Assembly (NCBI GenBank): GCA_005888095.1
Contig: VBKF01000095.1
Span: forward strand, 1-64,000
Source: Deltaproteobacteria bacterium
GTDB taxonomy: Bacteria; Desulfobacterota; Binatia; DP-6
Reading direction: 5' to 3'
DNA: 64,000 bases
Numbering within the stretch: the stretch's first letter is position 1; each line of letters opens with the position of its first letter. The notes under the pieces were generated by a model that was not told where the DNA came from, did not search any database, and saw only the letters and a list, made by a program, of their open reading frames with translations. Position numbers and translations under genes: made by a program. Of the stretch, positions 34,572-45,698 are shown piece after piece.

Positions 34572-36506
34572 TCAGTCCGCCAGCCGGGCCAGAGGGACCT
34601 CCCGCCAGCCCGCCGACTCCCGCATCGCGGCCTCGGGCGGGGCCCCGTTCCACGACATCCAGCGCGAGCGATGAAACGCCGTCGCGGCGAGCTGCATGCG
34701 CAGCGGCTTCCGCGGCGCCCCGTCGACCCCGAGCGTGCGCCACGGCAGCACCGCCTCCACGGTGATGCGGGGCTGGTCGCTGCCGAAGTAGGTGGCAACG
34801 GCGGCGGGGATCGGATCGCAGCGGCCGCGCTCGTGGCGGCAGAGCTCGGCCCGCATGAGCGGCGCGCTCTGCTTCGGAAAGACCTTGGGTGGGATGATGG
34901 AGAGGCTGAAGCGACGGGGGCCGGCGCCCGCGTCGACGCCCCAGTCGACACGCAGGGCTTCCTCGCGGGGAAACGTCTCGCCGTAGGCGAGGAGATTCGG
35001 GTCGTAGTAGTCCATGGCGATCAACGCCAAGGAGAGTCCCGCGCGGCTCCACGCCAGGAAGAACTCGCCGAACGGCACCTCGGCGCCGGGCGTGGCCAGC
35101 CCTGGGACGAGCGCCGCCTCCTTCGGCCATTCGCCGAGGGACCGATCGCCGGGATCGATGTCGGCGCGGGGGATCGCCCACGCGCCACCGGGCGGCGTCC
35201 GGTCGGCGTCCGCGGACTCTCGATGGATCGCGGCGAGGCGGACATTCGTCCGCGCGAGCGCCTCGACGAGCTGCTCGTAGGGCCGATCATCGATGTCCAC
35301 GAGGCCGAAGTCGTAGTCCTCGCCGTCCTCCCGGCCGCCCTTCGGATCGTCGTAGTACTGGAACCAGTGGGTCCCGACGACCGTCGGCTGGCGCGCGAAG
35401 CGCTCGGCCGCGGCGGCGGCGCCGCGCGCTCGCTCGGCCTGGGTCCCGACCGTCATGAGGTGGCCGTTGTTGCGGTTGCCGCTGCGGTTCTCATCGGCCG
35501 CGAAGAACCACTCGGAGACCAGCACCGGCTTGCCGCCGGTGAGCTGCCGGAGCCCGTCGAAGTAGTACCGGGCGACCCAGCCGTCGGGGCTCTCGACGTT
35601 GTAGTTGGTCGCGATCGCGTCGACCCAGGGCGCCATCGCCCGGACCGCCACGGGATCGTAGTAGATGGGCAGGCGATCGCCGAAGATGAGTGCGTCGGGG
35701 TCCGCCGCGCGCAGCGCCTCGTGGATCAGCCGGTAGTAGCGCTCGGCCACGAGGGCGGTCCAGGCGCGGATCACCTGGATGCCCGCGCCCCCCGGGCGGA
35801 GACGCGGACGGTCGCGCCCCTTCAGCAGACCGTCGAACGACCCGACCCCGTCGGGCGGGACGAAGTCGCGGCTGAAGCGGTCCCAGTCGTCCGCGTAGTG
35901 CTCGCGCAGCAGGGCGACGAGCCGCTGCTTGGTCCGATTCGTCGCGCGCTGCCTGGCGTAGTAGTCGAAGAGCGCGCCGCTCCACCAGCCCACCTCGTTG
36001 TCCGTGAAGTAGCCGATGCGATAGGGATCGCCTCGGTACGGTGCGACGAGGCGGCGCGCCCACGCGCGCAGCCGGCGCTCCGCCGCCGGGTCGAATGGAT
36101 CGACCCAGTGGAAGCGGGCCGTCAAGCCGAGGTCGAGGTTCGGGATGACGGGGAGCCGGAGGAGGCGCGGCGGGAGCGACCCGGCGCCCGCCGTGTTGAA
36201 GCCCCAGCCGACGACGCGCGCCCGCGTCGTGCCGAGCCAGCTCGCGAAGTCGGGGAAGAACGTCGGCCAGTGATAGTAGATGCGCCCGCCCGCCCGGCGA
36301 CGCGGCGCCCCGCCGTCGAGTCCGTTGATGCCGATCGAGTAGAAGCGCTCGCCGCACGGCGTGACCAGCCAGGCGACGCCGCCCTCCGAGGCGAGCGTCC
36401 ATCGCGCGCCGGGGACGGTGGCCCACGTGCAGGTGGCCCCCCCCCGGGCAGCCGGCGCGACCAGGCCGACGGCCGTCAGCAGCAGACACGCAGCGACGGT
36501 CTTCAC
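34572..36506 (-). CDS. secreted glycoside hydrolase, agarase-like, with CBM9-like C-domain
   Basis: 644 residues from a GTG at 36506; the longer 36608 start would cross the promoter inverted repeat. A signal peptide (VKTVAACLLLTAVGLVAPAARG) is followed by a (beta/alpha)8 catalytic domain. Candidate acid/base is Glu171 in GYFTDNEVGWW and candidate nucleophile Glu332 in PVLVSEWFFAAD, each at the end of a barrel strand as in clan GH-A. The start (GERFYSIGINGLD) resembles beta-agarase-type enzymes. After about residue 430 a carbohydrate-binding/DOMON-like domain (FFLAWSRAGLSLALIAMDYY) follows. It is predicted to act on a polysaccharide outside the cell; I cannot name the substrate. Confidence 0.75.
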   Translation of the reverse strand: MKTVAACLLLTAVGLVAPAARGGATCTWATVPGARWTLASEGGVAWLVTPCGERFYSIGINGLDGGAPRRRAGGRIYYHWPTFFPDFASWLGTTRARVVGWGFNTAGAGSLPPRLLRLPVIPNLDLGLTARFHWVDPFDPAAERRLRAWARRLVAPYRGDPYRIGYFTDNEVGWWSGALFDYYARQRATNRTKQRLVALLREHYADDWDRFSRDFVPPDGVGSFDGLLKGRDRPRLRPGGAGIQVIRAWTALVAERYYRLIHEALRAADPDALIFGDRLPIYYDPVAVRAMAPWVDAIATNYNVESPDGWVARYYFDGLRQLTGGKPVLVSEWFFAADENRSGNRNNGHLMTVGTQAERARGAAAAAERFARQPTVVGTHWFQYYDDPKGGREDGEDYDFGLVDIDDRPYEQLVEALARTNVRLAAIHRESADADRTPPGGAWAIPRADIDPGDRSLGEWPKEAALVPGLATPGAEVPFGEFFLAWSRAGLSLALIAMDYYDPNLLAYGETFPREEALRVDWGVDAGAGPRRFSLSIIPPKVFPKQSAPLMRAELCRHERGRCDPIPAAVATYFGSDQPRITVEAVLPWRTLGVDGAPRKPLRMQLAATAFHRSRWMSWNGAPPEAAMRESAGWREVPLARLAD

Positions 36507-36532
36507 GTCGCGCTCATAGCATATTGACTCAG

Positions 36533-36568
36533 CATACTCGCGGTACGTAAATGCGTACCGCGGGTATG
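36533..36568. promoter_or_regulatory. long inverted repeat between divergent genes
   Basis: Arms CATACTCGCGGTACG (36533-36547) and CGTACCGCGGGTATG (36554-36568) pair over 15 positions with one mismatch around a TAAATG spacer. It lies in the 100-base gap between the glycoside hydrolase and the GST gene. TTGACT at 36524-36529 could be a -35 on the plus strand, which would place the repeat over the -10. A regulator binding site is likely; the protein is unknown. Confidence 0.6.
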
Positions 36569-36606
36569 TGAGAGACGATCTCGGGGACCCGCGAAGGAGG
36601 CTCGGC

Positions 36607-37257
36607 ATGAAGCTCTATTCGGGACCGCTCAGTCTCTTCACCGCCAAGGTGCGCATCGCGCTCGACGAGAAGCGACTCGCGTACGAGCTCGTGTCCGTCC
36701 CGTTCACCCGTTCCGGGGGATATCAACCGAAGCATCCCGACGTCCTCGCGATCAACCCGAAGGGGCAGGTGCCGGTCCTGGTGGACGGTCCGGTGGCGCT
36801 CTTCGACTCGACGATCATCCTCGAGTACCTCGAGGACCGCTATCCGACCCCGCGGCTCTACCCACAGGAGGTGGCGGCGCGCGCCCGCTGCCGGCAGCTC
36901 GAAGCGGCGGCGGACGAGATCCTGTTCCCGCTGGTCTTCGAGCTGATCGCCGAGGTGTTCTACAAGCCCGCCGCCGGCGACCGCGACGGGCAGCGCATCG
37001 CGCGCGCCCGGGCCGGCATCACGCAGCACTACGACGCGCTCGAGCGGCGGCTCGACGAGCGCCCCTATCTGTGCGGGGATTTCAGCGTCGCGGACATCGG
37101 CTACGCGCTGACGGCCACGTTCGCCGCGAACCTGGGCGCCCCGCTCGCCGACGATCAGCCCCGCCTGCAGGCGTGGTACGGCCGTGTCCTCTCCCGGCCG
37201 AGCGTCACGAAGGAGCTGGCGGGTCTCGCGGGCGCCATGGAGCAGCTCGCGAGGTGA
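36607..37257 (+). CDS. glutathione S-transferase family protein
   Basis: 216 residues from ATG 36607 with GAAGGAGG upstream. Thioredoxin-like N-domain with the glutathione site: KLYSGPLSLFTAKVR, NPKGQVPVLVDG and DSTIILEYLEDRYP. The C-terminal helical domain includes CGDFSVADIGYAL. It conjugates glutathione or carries out related thiol chemistry in the cytoplasm. No catalytic Tyr or Cys can be singled out with confidence; Ser7/Ser10 near the start are candidates. Divergent from the glycoside hydrolase. Confidence 0.9.
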   Translation: MKLYSGPLSLFTAKVRIALDEKRLAYELVSVPFTRSGGYQPKHPDVLAINPKGQVPVLVDGPVALFDSTIILEYLEDRYPTPRLYPQEVAARARCRQLEAAADEILFPLVFELIAEVFYKPAAGDRDGQRIARARAGITQHYDALERRLDERPYLCGDFSVADIGYALTATFAANLGAPLADDQPRLQAWYGRVLSRPSVTKELAGLAGAMEQLAR

Positions 37258-37263
37258 AGACGC

Positions 37264-37461
37264 TCACGAAGCGGCGCGGCGCTGCTTCTCCGCGATCGAC
37301 GCATACTTGAAGACGCCGCGTCGCGGCTCGGCTCGGGATCGGCCGAGCGCACGATGCAGCGCCCAGCGGCGGCAGGCGGCTTCCCAGATGCGCGGATCTC
37401 CCGGCTCCAGCCAGAGCGCCCGCTCGGCCTCGGCGAGGGTGTGGAACTTCTTCACGGGCAT
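37264..37461 (-). CDS. small partner protein of the nucleotidyltransferase
   Basis: 65 residues with an ATG one base after the nucleotidyltransferase stop. The family pattern is MPVKKFHTLAEAERALWLEPGD at the front (a short helix followed by PGDP), RWALHRALG in the middle and a C-terminal basic FKYASIAEKQR. This small family recurs next to AbiEii-type nucleotidyltransferases, so it may be the antitoxin or chaperone partner. No biochemical role is known to me. Confidence 0.6.
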   Translation of the reverse strand: MPVKKFHTLAEAERALWLEPGDPRIWEAACRRWALHRALGRSRAEPRRGVFKYASIAEKQRRAAS

Positions 37462-37462
37462 C

Positions 37463-37927
37463 TCAGTCCCCGAGGCCGAATTTTTCCTTCAGCCGCTGCG
37501 CGTCGGCCTTGTCCTGGAGGCGGATCGTGTCGCGCTTCATCGCGTACAGGGTCTCGGGGGTCGCCACCACGACCTCCGCGTCACCGTAGAGGTGCACGCT
37601 CGACCTCAGGTCGTCGAAGGCGAACGCCTCGCCCAGGCGAGCCATGATGTCGATGCGCGTGTCATCGGGTGCGACGTATTGCACCACCGGGTAGCGGCCC
37701 GCGAGGTCGTCGGCAGTGATCTCCTGGATCGAAGGGTCGTCCCACACGGCACGCAGCGCCCGCCGGAGACGCTCCACGTTGTCGGCCGTCGGCCGCACGA
37801 AGAGGTCGATATCCTCCGTGAGACGGCCGATGCCGAGCACGTCGAGGGCGACCGCTCCCACCAGCACGTATTCGACCCCTTCCCGCCGCAGGGACGCGAA
37901 CAGCGCCCGTATCGTTTCCGGATCCAT
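37463..37927 (-). CDS. nucleotidyltransferase, AbiEii/toxin-like
   Basis: 154 residues from ATG 37927. The catalytic strand is VLVGAVALDVLGIGRLTEDIDLFV, in which Asp pairs of the DxD type bind metal, and a third acidic residue lies in RIDIMARL. This is the minimal nucleotidyltransferase fold of AbiEii/DUF6036-type proteins, which include toxins that modify tRNA. The start at 37966 is less likely because its extra residues (GSRGVGLWK) look spurious. It is paired with the 65-residue gene; toxin-antitoxin behaviour is an inference. Confidence 0.75.
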   Translation of the reverse strand: MDPETIRALFASLRREGVEYVLVGAVALDVLGIGRLTEDIDLFVRPTADNVERLRRALRAVWDDPSIQEITADDLAGRYPVVQYVAPDDTRIDIMARLGEAFAFDDLRSSVHLYGDAEVVVATPETLYAMKRDTIRLQDKADAQRLKEKFGLGD

Positions 37928-38000
37928 GCGTTTCCACAGTCCCACGCCGCGGCTGCCGGCGGCCAACCCAACATAGCACGAGTACTGCGGAAGGTCGGCC

Positions 38001-38140
38001 CTAGGATGACGCCTCTTCCTCGCTCGGCAGCGACTTCAGGTACTCGACCAGGTCGCTCTTCTCACCGTCCGTGAGCCCGAGCGCGAAGGTCGTGTCGTAG
38101 TGGGTCGACGGTCCGACGCGGCGCATTGCGGGATTGCGCC
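38001..38140 (-). pseudogene. remnant of a cytochrome c peroxidase C-terminus
   Basis: Only the last 45 codons of an open frame make sense: HYDTTFALGLTDGEKSD and LVEYLKSLPS, the end of di-heme cytochrome c peroxidase (CCP/MauG) or related c-type cytochromes. No heme motif or upstream domain is present, and the frame before it is low-complexity. It is a truncated leftover near the GbsR gene. Confidence 0.5.
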
Positions 38141-38202
38141 CCGGCGCGGGCCCGCGCTGCACACCGCGAGGCGCGTCACGCAGCGGGATTCCGCGGGACC
38201 TG

Positions 38203-38231
38203 TTGACAGAACGTTCAGAATATCCTAAACG
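38203..38231 (+). promoter_or_regulatory. promoter with overlapping palindromic operator of the GbsR/MarR gene
   Basis: Consensus TTGACA at 38203-38208 and a weak -10 TAAACG at 38226-38231 (17-base spacing). GTTCAGAATATCCTAAAC at 38213-38230 is an 18-base imperfect palindrome (7 of 9 positions matching) lying over the -10, suitable for autoregulation by the MarR-type regulator starting at 38256. Confidence 0.45.
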
Positions 38232-38255
38232 CACAGTTGGAACCGATCATACGTC

Positions 38256-38792
38256 ATGGATCGCACGACCGGCATCTTCGTCGACGGCATGGGCGCGGCG
38301 GCCGCCACGTCGGGCATCCTGAACCAGCTCCAGGGCCGCATCTTCGGGCTCCTCTGCCTGCAGCCCCACCCGCTGTCGCTCGAGGAGATCGCGATCGACC
38401 TCGAGCAGAGCAAGAGCAACATCTCGGTCAACATCCGCGGCCTCGTCGACTGGCACCTCGTGCGGCGCACCCGGGTCGCCGGCTCGCGCAAGGACCACTA
38501 CGAGGCCGCGGCCGACTTCTGGCGGGTGATGCAGGAGATCATGGAGCGCCGATTTCGCTGGAACGTGCGCCAGGTCCTCGCCACGATCGCCGAGACCGAG
38601 CGGGCGGTCGGCGAGGCGACCGGGCGGCGGGAGTCGGCGCAGTTCGTGACAACGCGCGTTGCGGGATTGCGGGCCTTCTTCGCCGCCATCGACGCGGGGC
38701 TCGGGGCCTTCGCGCAGGGCAAGCCGCTCGATCCCGCCGCGCTCAGGAGCCCGCCACTGGTGGCGCTTCCCCGGCCGCGCCAGCGGAGCTGA
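38256..38792 (+). CDS. GbsR-type MarR family regulator
   Basis: 178 residues. A winged helix-turn-helix covers residues 20-85 (QGRIFGLLCLQPHPLSLEEI, ALDLEQSKSNISVNIRGLVDW-type recognition helix, RTRVAGSRKDHYEAA wing), followed by a dimerisation helical region. This is the arrangement of GbsR, a regulator of choline/glycine betaine genes. The ligand here is unknown. The NnrU-like gene follows 12 bases later, so it is its likely target. Confidence 0.8.
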   Translation: MDRTTGIFVDGMGAAAATSGILNQLQGRIFGLLCLQPHPLSLEEIAIDLEQSKSNISVNIRGLVDWHLVRRTRVAGSRKDHYEAAADFWRVMQEIMERRFRWNVRQVLATIAETERAVGEATGRRESAQFVTTRVAGLRAFFAAIDAGLGAFAQGKPLDPAALRSPPLVALPRPRQRS

Positions 38793-38804
38793 AAGGAGAT
38801 CCCG

Positions 38805-39614
38805 ATGGAACCTGCACTGGCCGTTGCCCTGCTCTGGCTCGTGTTCGGCGGACTGCACGTCGGCCTCGCCACCCGCCGCGTCCGCGCCGCCCTGGTGGCC
38901 CGCCTGGGCGAGGTGGGCTTCACGGCGTTCTTCTCCGTCGTCGCGACGGCCTTCTTCACGCTTCTCGTCCGCTACTATGCCGGGCACCGGCTCGAGGGGA
39001 GCGCGGGCCTCGCGCTGGGCCACGTGACGGCGTTGCGCTGGGCGCTCATGGCAGTCATCGTCTTCGGCGTCGTCCTCGCGATGGCCTCCCTGGTGACGTA
39101 TCCCGTGTCACCGATGGCGCTCTTCACGGCGACGGTCCGGCCGCCACGCGGACTCGAGCGCATCACGCGGCATCCCTTCTTCATGGGCTTCGCCCTCGCT
39201 GCCCTGGCGCACGTGCCGCTGGCGACGCGGCTCGTCGGCGCGGTGTTCCAGGCGGGCCTGGCGGCGCTGGCGATCGTCGGCGCCTGGCACCAGGACAGGA
39301 AGCTCGCAGCGCTGCGCGGGCGGCCTTACGACGACTACGTCGCCCAGACCTCGGCCGTGCCCTTCGGTGCGATCCTGGCCGGGCGGCAGCGGCTGGTGTG
39401 GCGGGAGCTGCCGTATGCGGCGCTCGCCCTCTGCCTCGCCGCCGCCGTCTGGCTCCGCGCCGTCCACGGCGCCATCTTCGATCACGGTGGCGCGTGGGTC
39501 GTCGGCGTCGTGCTCGGGGGCGCCGCGGCGGCCGGGCTCGCGAGCTGGCGCCGGGCGCGCCGTGCCCGCAGCCTGCGGGCATCGCCCCGGTGGGTCGGCA
39601 CGCCGGCCGCCTGA
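38805..39614 (+). CDS. NnrU-family integral membrane protein
   Basis: 269 residues with about six hydrophobic helices. The family pattern is visible: MEPALAVALLWLVFGGLHVG at the start, ITRHPFFMGFALAALAHVP in the middle (the RHP motif) and the basic linker DRKLAALRG. NnrU proteins are linked to nitrite/nitric oxide metabolism in denitrifiers, or act as isoprenylcysteine methyltransferase-like enzymes. There are no denitrification genes nearby. Its ATG is 12 bases after the GbsR-type regulator. GAAAGGAGAT precedes the start. Confidence 0.8.
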   Translation: MEPALAVALLWLVFGGLHVGLATRRVRAALVARLGEVGFTAFFSVVATAFFTLLVRYYAGHRLEGSAGLALGHVTALRWALMAVIVFGVVLAMASLVTYPVSPMALFTATVRPPRGLERITRHPFFMGFALAALAHVPLATRLVGAVFQAGLAALAIVGAWHQDRKLAALRGRPYDDYVAQTSAVPFGAILAGRQRLVWRELPYAALALCLAAAVWLRAVHGAIFDHGGAWVVGVVLGGAAAAGLASWRRARRARSLRASPRWVGTPAA

Positions 39615-39628
39615 GCGCGCGAGGGTAG

Positions 39629-39810
39629 GCGGCCAGCTACGTCGTGCTGCCACGCGACGAGACGCGCACGCGCCTCGTCGTCAAGCTCCTGGTCGGCTAT
39701 GCTCGGGGGCCGCTCGGCTGGGCCGCGCGATGGGTCTTGCCGTGGGGCGACCTGGTGATGATGCACAAGCAGCTCCCGACGTTGAAGAGCCTGGCCGAGG
39801 CGTCCGCAAC

Positions 39811-39814
<4 letters not shown>
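39629..39814 (+). pseudogene. remnant of a SRPBCC/polyketide-cyclase-like gene
   Basis: Sixty-one codons after an in-frame TAG, ending with a TGA that overlaps the next ATG. They read SYVVLPRDETRTRLVVKLLV ... LVMMHKQLPTLKSLAEA, the C-terminal strand-helix of the SRPBCC (START-like) fold. There is no start codon before the conserved part, so the 5' two thirds are missing. The overlap with the DCC gene suggests it once formed an operon with it. Confidence 0.55.
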
Positions 39815-42333
<2,519 letters not shown>

Positions 42334-42341
42334 GCAGGGCG

Positions 42342-43247
42342 ATGAAGCGCGACCTGCTCCGCCTGAGCGACCTCGCGACGGGTGAGATCGAGACGATCTT
42401 CACCGTCGCCGCCCGCTTGAAGAGTGAGCTGCGCGCCGGCCGGCCGCACCCGCTGCTCGCCGGGCGGACCCTCGCCATGATCTTCGAGAAGCCGAGCCTC
42501 CGCACGCGCGTGACGTTCGAGGTCGGCATGGTGCAGCTCGGCGGCGCGGCGATCCACCTGGCGCCCGGCGACATCCGGCTGGGAGAGCGCGAGTCGGCAG
42601 GCGACATCGCGCGCAACCTCGAGCGCTGGGTCGACCTCGTGATGGCCCGCACCTTCCTCCACCAGAGCGTGGTCGACCTCGCGGCGGGCGCGCGCGTGCC
42701 GGTCATCAACGGTCTCTCCGACCTCCACCACCCTTGTCAGGTGCTCTCCGACTGCTTCACCCTCCTCGAGCACCGGGGCCGCCTCGCGGGCCTCCGCGTC
42801 GCCTTCATCGGCGACGGCAACAACGTCGTCCACTCGTGGATGGACGCCGCCGCGCGGCTCGGCCTCGAGTTCGTGCTTGCCTGCCCACCCGGCTACGAGC
42901 CCGACGCCGCGATCACCACCGGGGCGGCCGCGCGCGTCACCGTGATGCACGACGCGGAGGCGGCCGCGCGCGGCGCCGACGTCCTCTACACCGACGTGTG
43001 GACGAGCATGGGCCAGGAGACCGAGGCCAAGGCCCGCCGCCGCGCCTTCCGCCCGTACCAGCTGAACGCGTCGCTGGTGGCGCGCGCCAAGCCCGACGTG
43101 CTCGTGATGCACTGCCTCCCCGCGCACCGCGGCGAGGAGATCACCGACGAGGTGATCGACGGCCCCCGCTCCGTCGTCTTCGACCAGGCCGAGAACCGCC
43201 TGCACGTGCAGAAGGCGATCATGGTCTGGCTGCTCGGGGCCGCGTAG
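42342..43247 (+). CDS. argF: ornithine carbamoyltransferase
   Basis: 301 residues from ATG 42342; a GTG at 42330 overlapping the argD stop is an alternative. Carbamoyl-phosphate site EKPSLRTRVTF (SxRTR), ornithine site HCLPAHRG and the polar-domain segments GLSDLHHPCQ and GDGNNVVHSWM. It makes citrulline, the substrate of ArgG. Confidence 0.96.
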   Translation: MKRDLLRLSDLATGEIETIFTVAARLKSELRAGRPHPLLAGRTLAMIFEKPSLRTRVTFEVGMVQLGGAAIHLAPGDIRLGERESAGDIARNLERWVDLVMARTFLHQSVVDLAAGARVPVINGLSDLHHPCQVLSDCFTLLEHRGRLAGLRVAFIGDGNNVVHSWMDAAARLGLEFVLACPPGYEPDAAITTGAAARVTVMHDAEAAARGADVLYTDVWTSMGQETEAKARRRAFRPYQLNASLVARAKPDVLVMHCLPAHRGEEITDEVIDGPRSVVFDQAENRLHVQKAIMVWLLGAA

Positions 43248-43263
43248 CCCGATGGGTGGTCGC

Positions 43264-44952
43264 TCACGTGCCCCCGAGTCGCGCGAGCGCGCGCAGCCCG
43301 CTCCGCTTCGCCACCCAGAACGCCCCGAGCGAGGTTCCTCCCCCCGTGACGGCGGCGAGGGCGAGGAGCGCGGCCGTCCGGGTGGCCGCGACGCCCGCGA
43401 TGCTCCGGGCCTGGCATAGCAGCCGAGACACCGGCCAGGCCTCCAGGGCGACGACGAGCGCGATCAGCGCGAGGCAGGCGAGCATGTAGAGGATCGCGCC
43501 GAAGCCGGTGGCGATCTGCGCCGCGTTCTGGGTGTCGAGTCGCGGGTAGGCGGCGCCGAAGGCCAGGCCGAGGCTCACCACGGCCGCCATCAGCGGCACG
43601 AGCGTCAGCAGGAAGGCCACCGTCACCAGGGACGGAACGTGCAGCAGGCCGTTTGTGGTCGCGACCAGCAGCTCGGCAAAGACGACGAGCGGCAGGTAGC
43701 CGATCCAGAACTTGCTCCACCAGAGCTGGGCGAGCGGCACGGGAGCGGTCCGGAGAATCCACCAGGCATGGCCCTCGAGGCTCACCATCGGGAAGACGAA
43801 GCGTACCGCCACCGCGGTCGTCACGAAGGCGCCGAGCCCGAGGTTCAGGATGGTGGCCAGGTCGCGCATCGCGAGGGCGAGCGGCGTGCCGTCGCCGAGC
43901 GGCAGGGCCGAGAAGTTGTAGAGGTAGATGCCGACCAGCGCCGAGACGAGGAGGAGCTGCGACCACTGGCTCGCGTCGCGCAGGAAAACGGTCACGTCCT
44001 TCGCGAAGAGACAGCCCGAGGGGCCCTGCAACGGTCGCACCAGGACAGCAAGCCAGCGCGACAGCGGGCGCTCCGCGGCGCCGGCTCGCACGTGGCCGGT
44101 CTGGGCCCGGGACCAGGCGATGAGGAAGACGCGCTCGACCACGGCCGCGCTGGTCAGGAAGAGCATCGCGGCCGTGCTCGCGAGCATGCCGAAGTAGAAG
44201 AGCGGTTCGCCCGGTCGCGCCCCGAGCAGCGGGAGCAGCGTCTCGGCCGCCCAGGTGGTGGGCAGATAGGGGGACCCGGTGGCGCCGAACGCGCCGAGAA
44301 AGCTCGCGAAGCCGACGAGGGCAGAAGGATCCGCAAGCCGCTCCGGCCGGAGAAAACGGATCGCGACCACCAGCGCCGCAACCGCGAGCCCCACGCCGAC
44401 CATGAGGGCATCCCGCGTTCCCCGGGCCGGGAACACGAGCACCAGGCCCGTCGTGATGAGGACACCCACTGCCGCGGGGATGACGAGGAAGGCGAGGAGC
44501 ACGGCAAGCGCGCCCGCGTAGAAGAGCGGCCCGGCGCGGTAGACGACACCGTAGGCGAGGAGCGCAGGCAGGCCGACGAGGAGCACCATCCAGGAGGACG
44601 CGACGACGGTCTCCAGGAAGCGCGCGTGATGGAGTCGCCGGTAGGACAGCGGCGCCGCGAGGAGCGGCGTCACCTCGGCGGCGAGGTAGTAGGTGGTGAG
44701 GGCGGTCACGGTGTTGCTCACCAGCAGGACGCCGAAGAAGGTCAGGAAGAGCAGAGCGAGCAGGCGCTGGGTGAGGAACGGGCCGAAGGTGCCGAGGCCG
44801 TGGAAGTAGCCGAGCACCCGCGTGAAGAGGAGGAAGCATGCGAGCCAGAAGAGGCCCACCAGCCCCGTCACCGTCACGGCGCGCAGCCGATCGCGGCGCA
44901 CGACGTTGCGGAGCGAGAGGAGGCGCGGCTGGAGCAGGGCGGCGAGCGTCAT
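43264..44952 (-). CDS. ABC exporter permease
   Basis: 562 residues with about 12 hydrophobic segments, of the ABC-2 type permease kind with two related halves. It overlaps the ATPase gene by 4 bases and is the third gene of a transglutaminase-ATPase-permease unit. The transported substrate is unknown. Confidence 0.85.
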   Translation of the reverse strand: MTLAALLQPRLLSLRNVVRRDRLRAVTVTGLVGLFWLACFLLFTRVLGYFHGLGTFGPFLTQRLLALLFLTFFGVLLVSNTVTALTTYYLAAEVTPLLAAPLSYRRLHHARFLETVVASSWMVLLVGLPALLAYGVVYRAGPLFYAGALAVLLAFLVIPAAVGVLITTGLVLVFPARGTRDALMVGVGLAVAALVVAIRFLRPERLADPSALVGFASFLGAFGATGSPYLPTTWAAETLLPLLGARPGEPLFYFGMLASTAAMLFLTSAAVVERVFLIAWSRAQTGHVRAGAAERPLSRWLAVLVRPLQGPSGCLFAKDVTVFLRDASQWSQLLLVSALVGIYLYNFSALPLGDGTPLALAMRDLATILNLGLGAFVTTAVAVRFVFPMVSLEGHAWWILRTAPVPLAQLWWSKFWIGYLPLVVFAELLVATTNGLLHVPSLVTVAFLLTLVPLMAAVVSLGLAFGAAYPRLDTQNAAQIATGFGAILYMLACLALIALVVALEAWPVSRLLCQARSIAGVAATRTAALLALAAVTGGGTSLGAFWVAKRSGLRALARLGGT

Positions 44953-45698
44953 GCGCGGCCATCGCCCCCGGCGTGCAGGATGTCGAGGAAGACCGTCTCG
45001 AGCGACGGGGACGAGCCGTCATTGGACCCGGCGCGCGCCCGCAGATCGTCGAGCGTTCCCACGATGACCAGGCGGCCGCGGTCGATGATGCCGATGCGGC
45101 CGCACAGCTCCTCGGCCACGGCCAGGCTGTGCGTGGACAGGAAGATCGTGACGCCGTCGCCCGCGAGGCGGCGGACGAGGTGTCGCAGCTCGAGCGTGCC
45201 CTCGGGGTCGAGTCCCACCATGGGCTCGTCGAGGACCAGGACGCGCGGGCGGTGCACGAGGGCCGCCGCGAGAGCGAGCCGCTGCCGCATGCCCTGCGAG
45301 AGCGTCTCCGTGAGCTCGCCCGCCATCCGGCCGAGCCCGAACTCCTCGAGCAGCAGTCGGGCGCGCCGTCCCGCCTCCGCCCCGCCGAGGCCGTAGAGGC
45401 CGCCGACGAAGCGCAGAAACTCGAGCGCGGTGAGCTTGTCATAGAGGAAGGGATGATCCGGCAGGTAGCCCGTCACCGCTTTGGCGGCCTCCGGCGCCCG
45501 GCGGATGTCGTGTCCGCCCAGGACGGCCGTCCCCGCCGTCGGCTCGAGGAGGCCCACCATCATGCGGATCGTCGTCGTCTTGCCGGCGCCGTTGCGCCCG
45601 AGGAAGCCGAAGACGCAGCCGGGCTCGACCTCGAGGCTCAGGTCGTCGACGGCGACGAGCGCGCCGTAGGTCTTCTGCAGCCGCTCGAGCCGGATCAC
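44949..45698 (-). CDS. ABC transporter ATP-binding protein
   Basis: 249 residues. Walker A FGRNGAGKTTTIRM-type (GRNGAGKTT), signature LSQGMRQRLALA, Walker B RVLVLDEPMVGLDP and the switch His in STHSLAVAEEL. It energises the neighbouring permease. It overlaps both neighbours by 4 bases, so the three genes are coupled. Confidence 0.94.
   Translation of the reverse strand: MIRLERLQKTYGALVAVDDLSLEVEPGCVFGFLGRNGAGKTTTIRMMVGLLEPTAGTAVLGGHDIRRAPEAAKAVTGYLPDHPFLYDKLTALEFLRFVGGLYGLGGAEAGRRARLLLEEFGLGRMAGELTETLSQGMRQRLALAAALVHRPRVLVLDEPMVGLDPEGTLELRHLVRRLAGDGVTIFLSTHSLAVAEELCGRIGIIDRGRLVIVGTLDDLRARAGSNDGSSPSLETVFLDILHAGGDGRA

Noticed and set aside
36533-36568. The long inverted repeat as a terminator
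   Set aside because: No T-run follows either arm and it lies between divergent gene starts, so regulation is more likely.
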